From Mesotaenium endlicherianum (taxonomy: Eukaryota; Streptophyta; Zygnematophyceae; Zygnematales; Mesotaeniaceae), in contig WELA01007091.1 in NCBI GenBank assembly GCA_009602735.1, positions 275,872 through 339,871 of the forward strand: a stretch of DNA of 64,000 bases, in the 5' to 3' direction. Below, in pieces: positions 31,832 through 42,157 of this stretch. The position numbers and the translations under genes are program-made. Below the pieces are notes generated by a model. It did not search any database. It saw only the letters and a program-made list of their open reading frames with translations, and was not told where the DNA came from. How positions within the stretch are numbered: the stretch's first letter is position 1; each line of letters begins with the position of its first letter.

Positions 31832-31987
31832 TCTCTCTCTCAACCTGCGTGTATCCCGCTACGTGCTTTGTGACTTGCTCCATATGTGTCGGGTTAGTAC
31901 TTTTATTTCACTCCACAGTCGCTGCAATTGTTTGTAGGGGCCGTTTCAGATGTTGACCATCCTCCCACGATGTGACGTACTTTGCAG
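31681..31987 (+). other. Transposase intron 1 with (CT)n tract
   Basis: GTGAGT...TTTGCAG intron of 307 bp. A CT run occupies about 31725-31842, with an ambiguous base at 31776. Pyrimidine tracts of this kind recur in introns of the window. Confidence 0.75.
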
Positions 31988-33869
31988 ATATAATCGGGGT
32001 GGGGCACATCGTAATCTTGGTGCGCAAGATTGTGTGGACAGACTCACGTAGCGCCGACTGCACGCCCATATTGCAGGGGCAACAGATACTCTGGTGTCGT
32101 CCAAGTCTGGAGGGGCGACACATAGGGGCCGTGTTGCTTACCCAGCATCTAGTGAAGGTTTCCGCAGAGCGGGTGGAGGGCAGGTGCGACGTGCGGACAG
32201 GACCGCTCACCGAGCGTATAGACTTGGAGCGAGAGGGTGATGTGTATCGCGTAGGGGGGATGCTGACCATGTGGTGCATCAGCCAAATAGAGGAGGACAA
32301 AAGCGTGACCACGCCCCTACCTCAGGGGGCTCTCACGGAGGACACAGGCCCACAATCTGAAGTGCCCATCGTGAACCTCGTGATCAGCGTGTTTGCGGAC
32401 AGTTTTGGGGTGTACAATCGCAAACACAAGAGTGTGTGCGGCTACTACTTCCGCTGTCAGAACCTGGACAGAAGCGTGCTATGCAACTCCACTAGCATCA
32501 GGGTCATACGCCTCAGCAACAAGCAGGCAAAGGACAACAAGGTGATGCGCGTCCTCGTGCAGCAGGATCTGAGGCGGCTGGAGCATGGGGTGCACATGTA
32601 TGTTGCATCCTACCAACAGGAGTGTCTGGTGAGGGTGAGAGCGGTATTCTGTCAAGATATGCTCCAGCGGTTCAAGAGCATGCACCACAAGGGCATTCAT
32701 TGTAGGAACCCTTGTCCAGTGTGCTACATTAGCAGGGACAACCTGCAAAGGTCGACATCGCCAGCTCACGTGAGAATGCGCACGGAGCAGGATGCAAGAA
32801 ATTTCACACGGTTGGTGGAGCTCACAAACCATCCTGACGAGAAGTTATACATTGTCCAAAACGGGCCCGGAGATACAGGTGTGCAAAGTCCCTTGGAGGA
32901 GCTGCAGTGGTGGGACAAGATCAACCAAATGGGTCCCGATCTCTTTCATCTCCTCTGCCTGGGCATCATCAAGCATTTGGCAAAGTACACATTCGAGGTG
33001 CTGCTGTAGAACGATGTGGAGAAGGCATGGATGAGCGCAAGGGCGCTTCTCAGCTTGGATGTGAGGGGGCGGGACAAGATCACCGACCCCGTGGGACACT
33101 ACCTCAGCTTCACGGGCATGGCCTTCCTTCCCCTGATGTCCATGATGCCCCTGTTACTCAGGCCCCTGTGCCACCCGCCGGTTCGCTATGCCAGGGGCCG
33201 CTGGGGAACCTATCCTGTAGACCTCTTCCGAAAGCGAGTTCGAGTGCTGGCACTTTGGGTTTGTTCGGCAAAGCTGGTTCAAATGCTCGTGGAAGAGGAG
33301 ATCAACAAGGAAGAGATCGACGAGGCCGAGCAACAGGCCAGAGCGTTCCACACGGCGTTTGTGGCATTGTGACCCCCTGAAGCCCCCAATCCTCCTAGGA
33401 ATTGGAAGGAGAGGCTGAACGCCGCGACGCACAACATGCACTCGCTGCTGCACTTGGGCATGTTCATGCGCAAGATGGGGCCTCACAAGCACCTGTGGGC
33501 GCAAGAGTTTGAGGCGCAACACAAGGTGGTGAAGAGGGACGTCGGCTCCCTTAACAACAGGTGGTGCCAGAACGTGTCCCAGTGGCTTCTCATGAAGTCC
33601 CTGGGAAGGCAACACCTCCAGGACTTGCTGAGGGGGAGCGGGTACGTGGTTTCGAGGGTCATGGACATAGCGGACCTGGTGGTGGATGCCATAAGGGACT
33701 GCGAGTTCCTCTCGTTGCTCGGCAACACGGACGTCGGCTTGGGTCGAGAAGACAAGGTAGGGGACGAGGAGAACGCACCACGGCACGTGATGGGGGACAG
33801 CAGGACCAACACCCCCTACGAGATATACAGCAACCGGCTATACAGATGCTACGGCGCCGTGCCCGGGAT
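31988..33869 (+). pseudogene. Transposase exon 2: catalytic core
   Basis: About 627 codons in one frame, interrupted by TAG at 33007-33009 and TGA at 33370-33372. Holds the FADSFGVYNRKHKSVCGYYF block, a cysteine motif (HCRNPCPVCY) and DLFHLLCLGIIKHLAKYTFE. A C-terminal region follows (HNMHSLLHLGMFMRKMGPHK; HKVVKRDVGSLNNRW). It ends at GGGAT^GTAAGT. The flanks of each stop stay well conserved, so the decay is recent. Confidence 0.65.
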
Positions 33870-33975
33870 GTAAGTGCACATCCACTTATCCCACACCTAC
33901 TTCTCGACAGCAGGTCAGGAAATGTAAATTTTTTGTTTGCATTCATGTCTTGTAAATTGACGAGACGTATGCAAT

Positions 33976-34114
33976 TGTAGCGGTACAAACGAAAAGGTAA
34001 CTTGAGGTACTTTGATTGCGCGCCAATTGTACTTATACAATTCAAACCGACACTTCCATCGCTCCACGCGACGTGTTGCACGCGCCGCATCCGGCCACGC
34101 GGCGGATCGTTACA
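33976..34114 (-). repeat. TRIM 3' LTR (139 bp)
   Basis: TG...CA ends; partner of 34311-34449. Confidence 0.92.
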
Positions 34115-34219
34115 CTCCTCCACCTACAAGTGTGCACGTCTCGGGCACTCATGCTCCGGCACCCGTGAGGAACATTGTTTCAGGATAGTGTCCTTTCTTC
34201 GCACAATCCAAAGATCGCC

Positions 34220-34310
34220 GTACGGTCGTACCATCGACAAGTTTCGCACCCCGCGGGATTTGAACCCTTGTCTCCTGGACACGATAGCGTCAGTCGCGCT
34301 CCGATACCAA
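34220..34310 (-). other. TRIM interior: primer-binding site and tRNA-like box
   Basis: The minus strand begins TTGGTATCGGAGCG (primer-binding site, 34297-34310) and about 45 bases later has GGGTTCAAATCCC, a good match to the tRNA T-arm/RNA polymerase III box B (GGTTCRANNCC). The spacing is tRNA-like, but no full cloverleaf can be drawn, so this is at most a tRNA relic. Confidence 0.55.
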
Positions 34311-34449
34311 TGTAGCAATACGAACGAAAAGGTAACTTGAGGTACTTTGATTGCGCGCCAATCGTACTTATACAATTCAAACCAACACTTCCATCGCTCC
34401 ACGTGACGTATCGCACGCGCCGCATCCAGCCACGCGGCGGATCGTTACA
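34311..34449 (-). repeat. TRIM 5' LTR (139 bp)
   Basis: TG...CA ends, with the primer-binding site adjacent at its left on the minus strand. Confidence 0.92.
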
Positions 34450-34465
34450 GCAATGACGACGGCAG

Positions 34466-34928
34466 GTGGACCGGGGGACGCAAGAGGGAGAGCATTGCAA
34501 GCCTGTACGACATGAACGTCGACCATCAAAACCTGCGCTCTAAGCTCATTGCGGTGTTTGGGAACGACGAGGACAGCCCGCTCCTGGATGAGGTGCAGAC
34601 CCAGGCCTGGCTGTGTAAGAGGGCCACCAAAGGGGGGGGCACAAACTTCCAAGTGAAAGACTCCGTGTCCGTGGCCAATGACGCCCTCGGCCAGGGCCCG
34701 GGGAGGGCAGAGGACCTGGCGTGGATAGGGCGCATAGTCACATTATTCGTCCACCAGGTGGTCGTGGACGAAGCCTCCAACGTTGTTTGGGAGTACATGT
34801 GGGCTGTGCTGGCACCTTACAACCAGCTTCCCATGCACGACAGGCGAACACAGCATCCTCGGTGTCGCTTGCTCCAAAAGTGCACAGCATCGGAGGAGCA
34901 CAACTGCAGACGAAATAAGTTGTTTTAG
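34466..34928 (+). CDS. Transposase exon 3 (C-terminal)
   Basis: Continues in phase with WTGGRKRESIASLYDMNVDH and DEVQTQAWLCKRATKGGGTN, and ends KLF with TAG at 34926-34928. Open throughout. The C-terminal domain is of unknown role. Confidence 0.55.
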
Positions 34929-35844
34929 CTGTACCACTTCCAACCACGGGCACCAAAGGTTGATCGCCTAATATAACGTATGCTCCAACGCTGAGCTTGC
35001 GATTAGATGGTGCTGGTTGACTTTGGGTTACAGGCTGAAGGCAGTTCAACAGCCTCGTCAAATACCTCTTGCAATGTATATCAGACCGTTGTGGCGAGGG
35101 AGGGCACGACGGTATAGGACGTGTTACAGCTTGGAGGGTGCAAGTCCTAGACCAAATCTTCTATTTAGGTCACATAGCGCATCATCTTCATGGATGTAAA
35201 AGATTGATAGTTCAGTTAAAGTGGGCATCAGAAGTCTATGAGAAGAAATGCTATCCACTTTCATAATAAACGATGCATACCTTTGCTCGAGCAGTCATGT
35301 GTGAATGATTGCATGAAGTACACATGGAAGGAAAAGCAACGCCGTAGCAACACCCACGCACGCTTTGTTTCTATCAAGGACACAAATAGTGGTGGAAGTA
35401 AGAAGAAAATATTGACATGTGAAAATGTGTATCTTCATGTGTTATCCTCCTTGACAAAGCTTCGCCGAAGCGGGAAGGCAGGAGCCACAAATCAATCTAC
35501 GTATAGCCTGTTGTTATGTACAATGATGTTGCCTACCGGGTGGCAACAATTTCATGAGGCCCCACCAAAGCTGCGGCCCAGAATAGTACTAGCATGCCAA
35601 ATAAAAAGATAACCAGCACCTACCCCCTCTGCTGCAACCTGCAACGAGTATGACACTGCTCAACGCCGTCCAGAATATCCACTTGGAGATCTGGCAGAGG
35701 GCGAGCGCCTGTCACCTTGACCTTCATCCGGGTACCTGACATCCAATTCCCATTGATATGTTACGGTTGGAGAGGCGGGTGGCGGATCGTAACTATCTGC
35801 AGACAAGGCAATAAAAAATCAAGGCATTAGTGATAGCAATGAGG
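34929..35844. other. Intergenic, no gene seen
   Basis: Downstream of the transposase. The 3' end of the DNA transposon should lie here, but no inverted partner of a 5' end was recognised. A 35-bp scrap at 35760-35794 starts TGTTACGG and ends GGATCGTAAC, reminiscent of the LTR ends of element A and the TRIM. Confidence 0.4.
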
Positions 35845-35845
35845 G

Positions 35846-35848
<3 letters not shown>

Positions 35849-35901
<53 letters not shown>

Positions 35902-36157
35902 NNNNNNNNNNNNNNNNNNNNNNNNNNNNNNNNNNNNNNNNNNNNNNNNNNNNNNNNNNNNNNNNNNNNNNNNNNNNNNNNNNNNNNNNNNNNNNNNNNN
36001 NNNNNNNNNNNNNNNNNNNNNNNNNNNNNNNNNNNNNNNNNNNNNNNNNNNNNNNNNNNNNNNNNNNNNNNNNNNNNNNNNNNNNNNNNNNNNNNNNNNN
36101 NNNNNNNNNNNNNNNNNNNNNNNNNNNNNNNNNNNNNNNNNNNNNNNNNNNNNNNNN

Positions 36158-36231
<74 letters not shown>
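35849..36231. repeat. (CT)n tract with 256-bp assembly gap
   Basis: CT dinucleotides on both sides of an N gap at 35902-36157. Confidence 0.95.
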
Positions 36232-36234
<3 letters not shown>

Positions 36235-36495
36235 GCCTGTACCTCATGGTCTCGGACGCCCTCTCACAGCATGCATCATGCACTTCATAGAACCACACAG
36301 ATGCATTTCACGCTGAGAGGCAGAAGACAAGTGAGACATCAACATCCTACTGCAACGTGGACGGAACATGTTCGTGTGCCTTATCATACCTGGTGTGATG
36401 CTATGGGCCTCCATCATCGCCAACTCACATTCCTCCTTCACATCCCATGCCTCCATGCCCTCAATTTGGTCATCAGAAAGACCAGTTAGCCGTGA

Positions 36496-36885
36496 CTAAA
36501 TTGTACTCAACTCCCTGGCAATGTGACTTGCCTTCATGCCTCTTTGAGTTGCTGTCGAAATCTTGTACCGAGCCCATTCTAAATACATTTCAAGGTCGTC
36601 ACAAGCCCTCTCCAGCACATGCCTTTTCCAAACGTTTTCCCTTTCCTCTAGCTGTTGCTCTACATCATGGGTCAGCGACACGTGAGAAACTCTGGCCAAA
36701 GGATCGCGCGTTTTTTCCCGCCGTGGCATCTCTTGCGGTGAACCCGCTAGTTTAGAGTAACAGCGGCAGTTGTTTCCTCCCTCGCTCATTGAACTATATT
36801 TGCTCAACTGGCGAAACTCGCAAACTGAAAAGTGTGCGATGCTCACAGCAAGGAGTGAAACCACATAGAAATGACTATGCATCAA
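36496..36885 (-). CDS. Hypothetical coiled-coil exon
   Basis: Minus-strand frame whose C-terminal half is a coiled coil (DVEQQLEERENVWKRHVLER...LEMYLEWARYKI). A possible acceptor (TTTTCAG) lies near 36820. A possible first exon, MAKTSDGSEMNELIMQ (ending at a CAG^GTTAGG donor), lies at about 36910-36963. The layout recalls the first exons of the HIRAN genes, but no HIRAN exon is visible because the downstream side runs into the CT gap. Confidence 0.35.
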   Translation of the reverse strand: MMHSHFYVVSLLAVSIAHFSVCEFRQLSKYSSMSEGGNNCRCYSKLAGSPQEMPRREKTRDPLARVSHVSLTHDVEQQLEERENVWKRHVLERACDDLEMYLEWARYKISTATQRGMKASHIARELSTI

Positions 36886-36969
36886 TGGGCAGCCCGTGTT
36901 GACATCCTCCTAACCTGCATAATTAATTCATTCATTTCGCTGCCATCAGACGTTTTAGCCATGGAGGAT

Positions 36970-37759
36970 GATTTCCGTGAGGCATTCAGGTGCATATGCC
37001 CCCAAACCAAAGAAGCTTCCGCATGTGGGACGACAAAAGGTGTGTATAATTACCGTATAGAGATCGGCGCCCCCCCACGACGCAATTGCGTACAAAGTAC
37101 CGCCCTGTTGAAAAGAGTACGAATGTGTAGTGCTAATAAGTGGAAACTGCCGTGTCCGATGCCGTCCACGGAGGATATGTTGACCAATATTCCAGACTGC
37201 GACTTCTATGCAATTTCACACTCGAAAAAGTTTGTCGTTCGTGTCGTTACGTGGTCGCATCACGTGTACGGTGCCACTCAGCGCCATGAAGACCCAAGAA
37301 AGATAACTCGTCACGTGACGTTGAACGCACCACCCCGACGCTCAACAAGCTGCACCATGCTGGTCCATGCATATGCTGCTGCGTGCAAGACGATATTAGA
37401 CGAGGCCAAAAATGGCGTCCGTTGCCATCTCGGCGGTGGAGAAGGAGTGCAAGACTAAGACAGACTTGAGCACGACTTAGCGGGGGAATCCGTGTCACAG
37501 CATGCAAGCTTATTATTCCACATTAACTTAGAAAAATGTGGCCAACCGCAAGCTATCCTACCGAACAAAGCTCTTGCGAAGACAAGGGCTTGCACATTTG
37601 TGCTTCCGGAAAGAGGCGTGCGCAGTGTAGTATGAAAGCACAAATATGTGCAAGTTTCTGTCAGTCGCACTGTCTTAGCATCTTCAACACCGAAAATTGT
37701 TATAGCAAATTGTGGAAAAATGGCTTTAGATGCGGCATCCATTCAAGGGTTAGCAGATT
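36970..37759. other. Region without a confident gene
   Basis: A 195-codon plus-strand frame (36871-37458) exists but has no recognisable domain and no clear splice signals; I cannot support it as a gene. Confidence 0.35.
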
Positions 37760-37799
37760 ATCACCTGCGACAGAGTGACAAGGCCAGTAATGAGCAGGA

Positions 37800-38100
37800 G
37801 AGAGAGAGAGCGAGCTGAAATGGCATGAAATATTTAGCTCACGGGCGACAGTACAGCGGTGCATTGAAATAACAGAACTTAAAGAGCAGACAGGCAAATT
37901 GGAGAAGGAAAGAGGCTCACTATGGGTGCGACGTGGCAAGATTCGGGCTGAGCTGGGGAGATTCATTAGACGCAGCCTGATTGAAATCAGGAACGAACTA
38001 TTCCAATTGCAAGCGAAATTTGGCATTGACCGCTTGGAGGGCAAGGACGTAGTGACCGAGTGCCAGAGGTTGAGGAGTAGGCTCGAGCCGCCGCACAAGG
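37800..38100 (+). CDS. Coiled-coil exon of a hypothetical gene
   Basis: A plus-strand frame reading SELKWHEIFSSRATVQRC, IEITELKEQTGKLEKERGSL, FIRRSLIEIRNELFQLQAKF and RLEGKDVVTECQRLRSRLEP. It is a clear coiled coil and ends at the donor CACAAG^GTACGA (38100). The frame stays open to TAA at 38156 if unspliced. The next likely exon carries AT-hooks at 38660. Confidence 0.45.
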
Positions 38101-38659
38101 TACGAGGCCTCGGCGAAGTAGTTTCACAGAGTGTACATGTTGAGGCAGTTGAGTAATGTGTGCCGTAACTTGAAGGTGGAATAATCAATTTAAAGAAAAT
38201 AATATAAATTGAATTGGGCATGTTTCAATATGGGAGTTATAGGAACCAGATGCAGGAGTTTATATTTTCATAATCATTTTATGAATCACAGTGTTTGAAA
38301 GATTGAGACATGAGGTTTGCTGCCTGGCATTTTCAATTGGTTTGTCTGTGCTCAGTAACCAAGGGTGCAGGGCTGAGATACATGTTGTGTATGAATAATG
38401 AAGATGAGCTTCATGTGCTTGTGTGCCTGTGTGACGTATTCAGATATAATCGTTGAACACGGACGGGACGCCCGCCACACTGGGGAGGGGGGAAGGGCAG
38501 CACGTCCCATGCCACAACGTGAGTGGCTGCAGTTCCCATGCACATAATAACGGTGTCTTTATTGTAACCTCCAGCACTGGGCCCGATTTGCAGACGGCGA
38601 TGAACGAGCTTCGTGAATGAGAGTGAGCCTCTGTGTCATTTCGACATGTGTGCAGAAAA

Positions 38660-38903
38660 AAACGTTGGCTGGGGAGAGGCTGCAGGGAGCCAGAAGAAGA
38701 GGAGGGGGAGGCCACCAAAGTCAAGCCCGCAAGACCAAGCAACCAAGGCAGGGGGGAAGAGGAAGGGTCGGCCACCTAAAAATGCACGCCTGCCTGAAGC
38801 TAACGGGGAAGGTCCAGCCGCAAAACGTGCTCGGACGCAGCAGCCAACAAAGGAACGGCAACTCACAGTGGTCCACAAACAGGGGCACACAAGAGCACAA
38901 TGA
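38660..38903 (+). CDS. AT-hook exon (two GRPPK motifs)
   Basis: After a TGTGTGCAG acceptor-like site the frame reads GSQKKRRGRPPKSSPQDQ, then GGKRKGRPPKNAR, then a bipartite-type basic stretch (AAKRARTQQPTKER) and TGA. Two canonical AT-hooks (core RGRPPK/KGRPPK) bind the minor groove of AT-rich DNA. The protein is probably nuclear. It may be the C-terminus of the gene whose coiled-coil exon is at 37800-38100, though a phase-0 join would need a different acceptor. Confidence 0.6.
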
Positions 38904-40861
38904 GAAGGCCTGCTCAGGTGCGCTCCTCTGCAATACTGAAAAATGACTTCCTCTCTGCATCCCTCAACTGTACAAGTAAAGAAAACCATCATATGCATGA
39001 TAGTTATATTCAAGTGTCAAAGAAGAAGAACGAGTGTGAGAGTGAGGGCCATGAAGCTTGTAATTGGTGCTGCAAGGTGCAGGTGGGCCCACTGAAGCTA
39101 TGACACTGTCATGTTTGTTTTGCACGGCCAGGCTTCATCAACCATATATGATATGCAGCCACAAACAGAGTGCGATGGCATCGTTGAGGATACCATGAGC
39201 AGGCTGATGAATAGTGAGCCGCCTACAGTGGTTGTGCACTTGTTGCTCATGTGGAGCCATTGGTAATGACGAGAGAATTATCCTCTTGTATGAATGCGGT
39301 GTGTGCAATCATTGACTGACATGTTGCTTGCAGGGGAGGTGCTGGAAAAAAGATTACAATCCATTTGAACCAAAGTACGGCAACACTTCTTCCTGAGAGA
39401 CTGGTGTGTACTCTGTACACACGTCCACGTCGCTGAAATTGAGAAACGAGAGGCATAAGGGTCAGTGGTGTTTTTACATGTGATCTGCGTGAGTAATATT
39501 GAGTTAGGCAGGAAACATGTGTACAATATGAGATAGTGAATGAGATGACAAGCATACATGTACATAACACAAAAGCCAGAGTCTTAGCTGGTGAACTGCA
39601 TCGGAGGTAGAGGTGCAGTACCAAGGAGGCCCACACAAGTCTTAGACCACTGATGATAGTGAAGCTCGCATTTTGTGTAAATGAGCGTCGGTGGAACTAC
39701 AAGGATATACTTTGTGATTCAGTGATTTCTTGAAAGGGTAACCAATGTGACCCCCTTGGAGCTAAAAAAATACATAGACTGGGTCTTCAGAGACTGATGA
39801 ACGATCGGTGGATGGAGAGTCCTTGTCACTGTGAACCGTGAAGATAATTGTGTAATGAAGAAACTTGTTTGGTTTGTCTTTCAAAGTGCATTGCAAATGC
39901 AATTATTCTTAGCTGAATTTCAAGTGGAAATACTTTATGAAAAGATGCTCCACAATGTACCTAGTATAAAGATGCTTGTGATGTACACGCTACAGTAGTA
40001 ACATAAGATCCATGTTGCGACCTGTAACAACTTGTAAGCCTAAATAAATGTGGAGACGTACAAAATATGCCTTTGGTCTCAATAGCTGTTCGAAGATGAT
40101 AGACAACATGAACGGCGTGAAGATGAATTTGCTCAAATGACTACTTGCATATGATAATGTCTACTTGCACCCATGACGCGAAAAATGAGAGGTGCGCCAG
40201 TAGGTGTAAATTTCACTCCTCTTACTGGCTGACTGTAGTCATAAGAGCCCGAAAATGTGTATTACACATAGTGTAAACTTTAGTGTGACAATAAGCCGGG
40301 ACGAACACGTGTCGTGAAACTGCATTCCACACGAGACAACACCTGCCGTCACCGACCTGACGAAGGACGTGGAAAGTTTGGACTCAAAGTAGCGTCGCAC
40401 ACTGTTAACAGCAGCGCTGGCGCCCTAAAATGGGCACTTGGTCAATCTTGCGATGAGCACACGGTGACACGAAACGGTACGGAGTAAGCCGGGTACGTCG
40501 TTGGAGGTGTCGACCTTGCAAAGACTTGTGCCCTAGTCTTTGCACATTACGTGAGGTAGAGGAGAATTGAGAGGTAGTACAGCGGCCATGGCACCAAATT
40601 CACACCTCCCGGAACGAGGGATTTGCAGGGTAGCAGTGTACTAAAAGGGTCCGGCCCTCAAACGTCCACAAGAGCCCGAAAAGGCGCCGAGTGCGGAGTG
40701 CGAGGCCAAGGAGGCGACATGAGTATGCAAACGGCTGCAGGGAGAGGCAGACGGAGCCGCATTCATGACGTCGAAATTCAAAAGGGGGAGGCACAGAAGC
40801 CACAAGCGATGGACAAGGAGAGGGTGCACGGGAAAACGGAACAGATGGTGTGGAGGTAGCA
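38904..40861. other. Intergenic, about 2 kb, no gene seen
   Basis: Mixed composition with scattered short frames. Nothing recognised. Confidence 0.45.
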
Positions 40862-41677
40862 ATGGACAGGAGTGGAACTGTGAGACAAGCAGCCGACCTG
40901 GGGGAGAGTGAGGAGGTGACAGCGGATAAAGACGGCGAACAGGAGCAGGAAGCACACGGAATCACACTCCCAGGTGGGGGAGAGAAGACGCCTAGCGATG
41001 TCGATGTTGGGTCAAACCCGAATACGAAGAACAGCTACGAGGATTCCATGGACACTAGAAGTGGCGGAGGAGGTGATGTCGATGCAGGCAACGACACAAA
41101 TGTGGTAAGCGAGCATGAACACAAGGCAGGCAATGAGGAGTGCGCCGATGCCTGGAAGGGAGGCAATGAAATTTCAAAAGGGAGTTTGCAGAGTGGAGAA
41201 GCAGTTGGAGCTCCAACAGAGGAGTACTCGGGGCCAGACGAGGCCGATAGCCCGGATGAGAGCTCCGGGAGGGAGGCGGGCACGGGGGAGGTGGCGGTGA
41301 GGAGGCAGGCCATTGGAGGGTTACCTACTGAGGTGGCCGTAGAGGGGAAGGCTATGCAGATCACTCCGCCACAGATACAGGCGGGACGCGTGGCAACAAT
41401 TTATGCGGTCATGAAGGCCGTGAAGGGGATGCCCCGGAAGATGGGCCGTTCTTTCAGCTCTCACACAGAGAAAATTATGTGCACGTTAGGCGAAGTGCAC
41501 ATGGAAATGCATGCAATGAAGGCAAAGCTGGAAGAAGTTCACTGCGAGGTGGCGAATACAAAGCAGACAGTGTTTGAGATCCTCGACGTGATGTCACAAA
41601 TTCCAGGCGGATTGGCACAGCAGCAGCGTTTGGCTGGCCGAAACCTCCCCCGAGAATCAAAAAGGGAGATGAACTAA
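40862..41677 (+). CDS. Gene U2A, N-terminal disordered and coiled-coil exon
   Basis: ATG at 40862 (MDRSGTVRQAADLGESEEVT). The first ~170 residues are acidic and glycine-rich, probably disordered. Residues about 180-240 are ordered (VATIYAVMKAVKGMPRKMGR) with a coiled coil (MHAMKAKLEEVHCEVANTKQ). The frame ends in TAA at 41677; a donor (TTCAG^GTGAGC at 41682/41683) lies just after, so the true exon may end in another frame. The next exon starts at 41799. Confidence 0.5.
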   Translation: MDRSGTVRQAADLGESEEVTADKDGEQEQEAHGITLPGGGEKTPSDVDVGSNPNTKNSYEDSMDTRSGGGGDVDAGNDTNVVSEHEHKAGNEECADAWKGGNEISKGSLQSGEAVGAPTEEYSGPDEADSPDESSGREAGTGEVAVRRQAIGGLPTEVAVEGKAMQITPPQIQAGRVATIYAVMKAVKGMPRKMGRSFSSHTEKIMCTLGEVHMEMHAMKAKLEEVHCEVANTKQTVFEILDVMSQIPGGLAQQQRLAGRNLPRESKREMN

Positions 41678-41798
41678 TTCAGGTGAGCAAGCCCATTTCG
41701 CTTGAAAAATGATGATGTAGAGATCCACTTGCACGTTCTGTGAGAGAATGTGCGTACATCTGCCGTGTGTAGCTCACAAGTGCTTGGCAAAATGGCAG

Positions 41799-42065
41799 GA
41801 AGCAGCAGTGGCCAAGCAGATGGCTGCACAGAAGCTGCTCTCCATAGATTTTGAACTAGCCATCAGGGGGGATGAGCAATACCAGCACGACAAATTTGTC
41901 GGGGAGACGATGCGCACGCTAAGCCACAAACTTGCAAGTGACATCCTCAATGAGTGGGGCAGGCTGAAAGAGGATGTATTCTTCCACGATACTTGGGACA
42001 AATGGATGCTGCGCACAGGGGAAGACGCCGTCGTCGGAAAGAAGCTCATGGCATCCATACTGAAG
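41799..42065 (+). CDS. Gene U2A, internal exon
   Basis: 267 nt in phase, from an ATGGCAG acceptor to an ACTGAAG^GTGAGA donor. Encodes AAVAKQMAAQKLLSIDFELA...DKFVGETMRTLSHKLASDIL...VVGKKLMASILK. It ends at the same residue pattern (GK.L.A..LK) as the U2B exon 57143-57400. Helical, unknown family. Confidence 0.6.
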
Positions 42066-42157
42066 GTGAGAGGCTCAAGCCAAATAGAGTGTGTGGTGCA
42101 GCGTATGTTGGATCACGGATGCAGCGGTACTGATGTAACGACGTTTTGGGAATGCAG

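Larger units (their letters stand above)
33976..34449 (-). mobile_element. TRIM (miniature LTR retrotransposon), 474 bp, looks whole
   Basis: Two 139-bp LTRs (33976-34114 and 34311-34449) starting TGTAGC and ending CGTTACA, around a 196-bp non-coding interior. They are flanked by a perfect GCAAT duplication (33971-33975 and 34450-34454). The interior has a primer-binding site at its right end and a purine tract (minus strand TAGGTGGAGGAG) at its left end, so the element reads on the minus strand. By eye the LTRs differ at about nine of 139 positions, all transitions. It is non-autonomous. The last 12 bases of the LTR (CGGATCGTTACA by sequence, with three bases GCT before in element A) match the LTR end of element A, a candidate for the driving family. 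Confidence 0.93.
33870..34465 (+). other. Transposase intron 2, hosting a TRIM
   Basis: Donor GAT^GTAAGT at 33870 and acceptor GGCAG^GTGGAC at 34465/34466. The phases agree (split ATG codon). Without the 474-bp TRIM and one GCAAT copy the intron is only about 117 bp. The TRIM lies 16 bp from the acceptor. Confidence 0.75.
30204..34928 (+). mobile_element. CACTA/Plavaka-like DNA transposon, transposase gene
   Basis: Coding region of a DNA transposon. The N-terminus has a zinc-finger-like CVNCGKHYCRKWVPNHHC, as in Tnp2/Plavaka transposases, then a repetitive charged linker. The core has VFADSFGVYNRKHKSVCGYY and later CRNPCPVCYISRDNL and GPDLFHLLCLGIIKHL, which resemble the conserved blocks of Tnp2/Plavaka proteins. 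Exons: 30204-31680, 31988-33869 and 34466-34928, all joining in phase. In-frame stops at 31347-31349 (TGA), 33007-33009 (TAG) and 33370-33372 (TGA) show that it is decayed. Terminal inverted repeats and target duplication were not found, so the element's true ends are unknown. A KDZ-type transposase is the main alternative. Confidence 0.6.

Noticed and set aside
16075-33009. Reassignment of TAG to glutamine
   Set aside because: Several plausible genes end in TAG (4917-4919, 28423-28425, 34926-34928), and the TAG-containing genes also have frame changes or other stops. Decay explains this more simply.
31972-33009. KDZ (Kyakuja-Dileera-Zisupton) transposase
   Set aside because: The FADSFGVYN..K..S..GYYF and DLFHLLCLGIIKHL blocks and the N-terminal CxxC...HxxC finger fit Tnp2/Plavaka better. 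A profile search of both families would decide.
36871-37458. 195-codon plus-strand frame
   Set aside because: No domain, no splice context, and a composition like the surrounding non-coding DNA; not supported as a gene.
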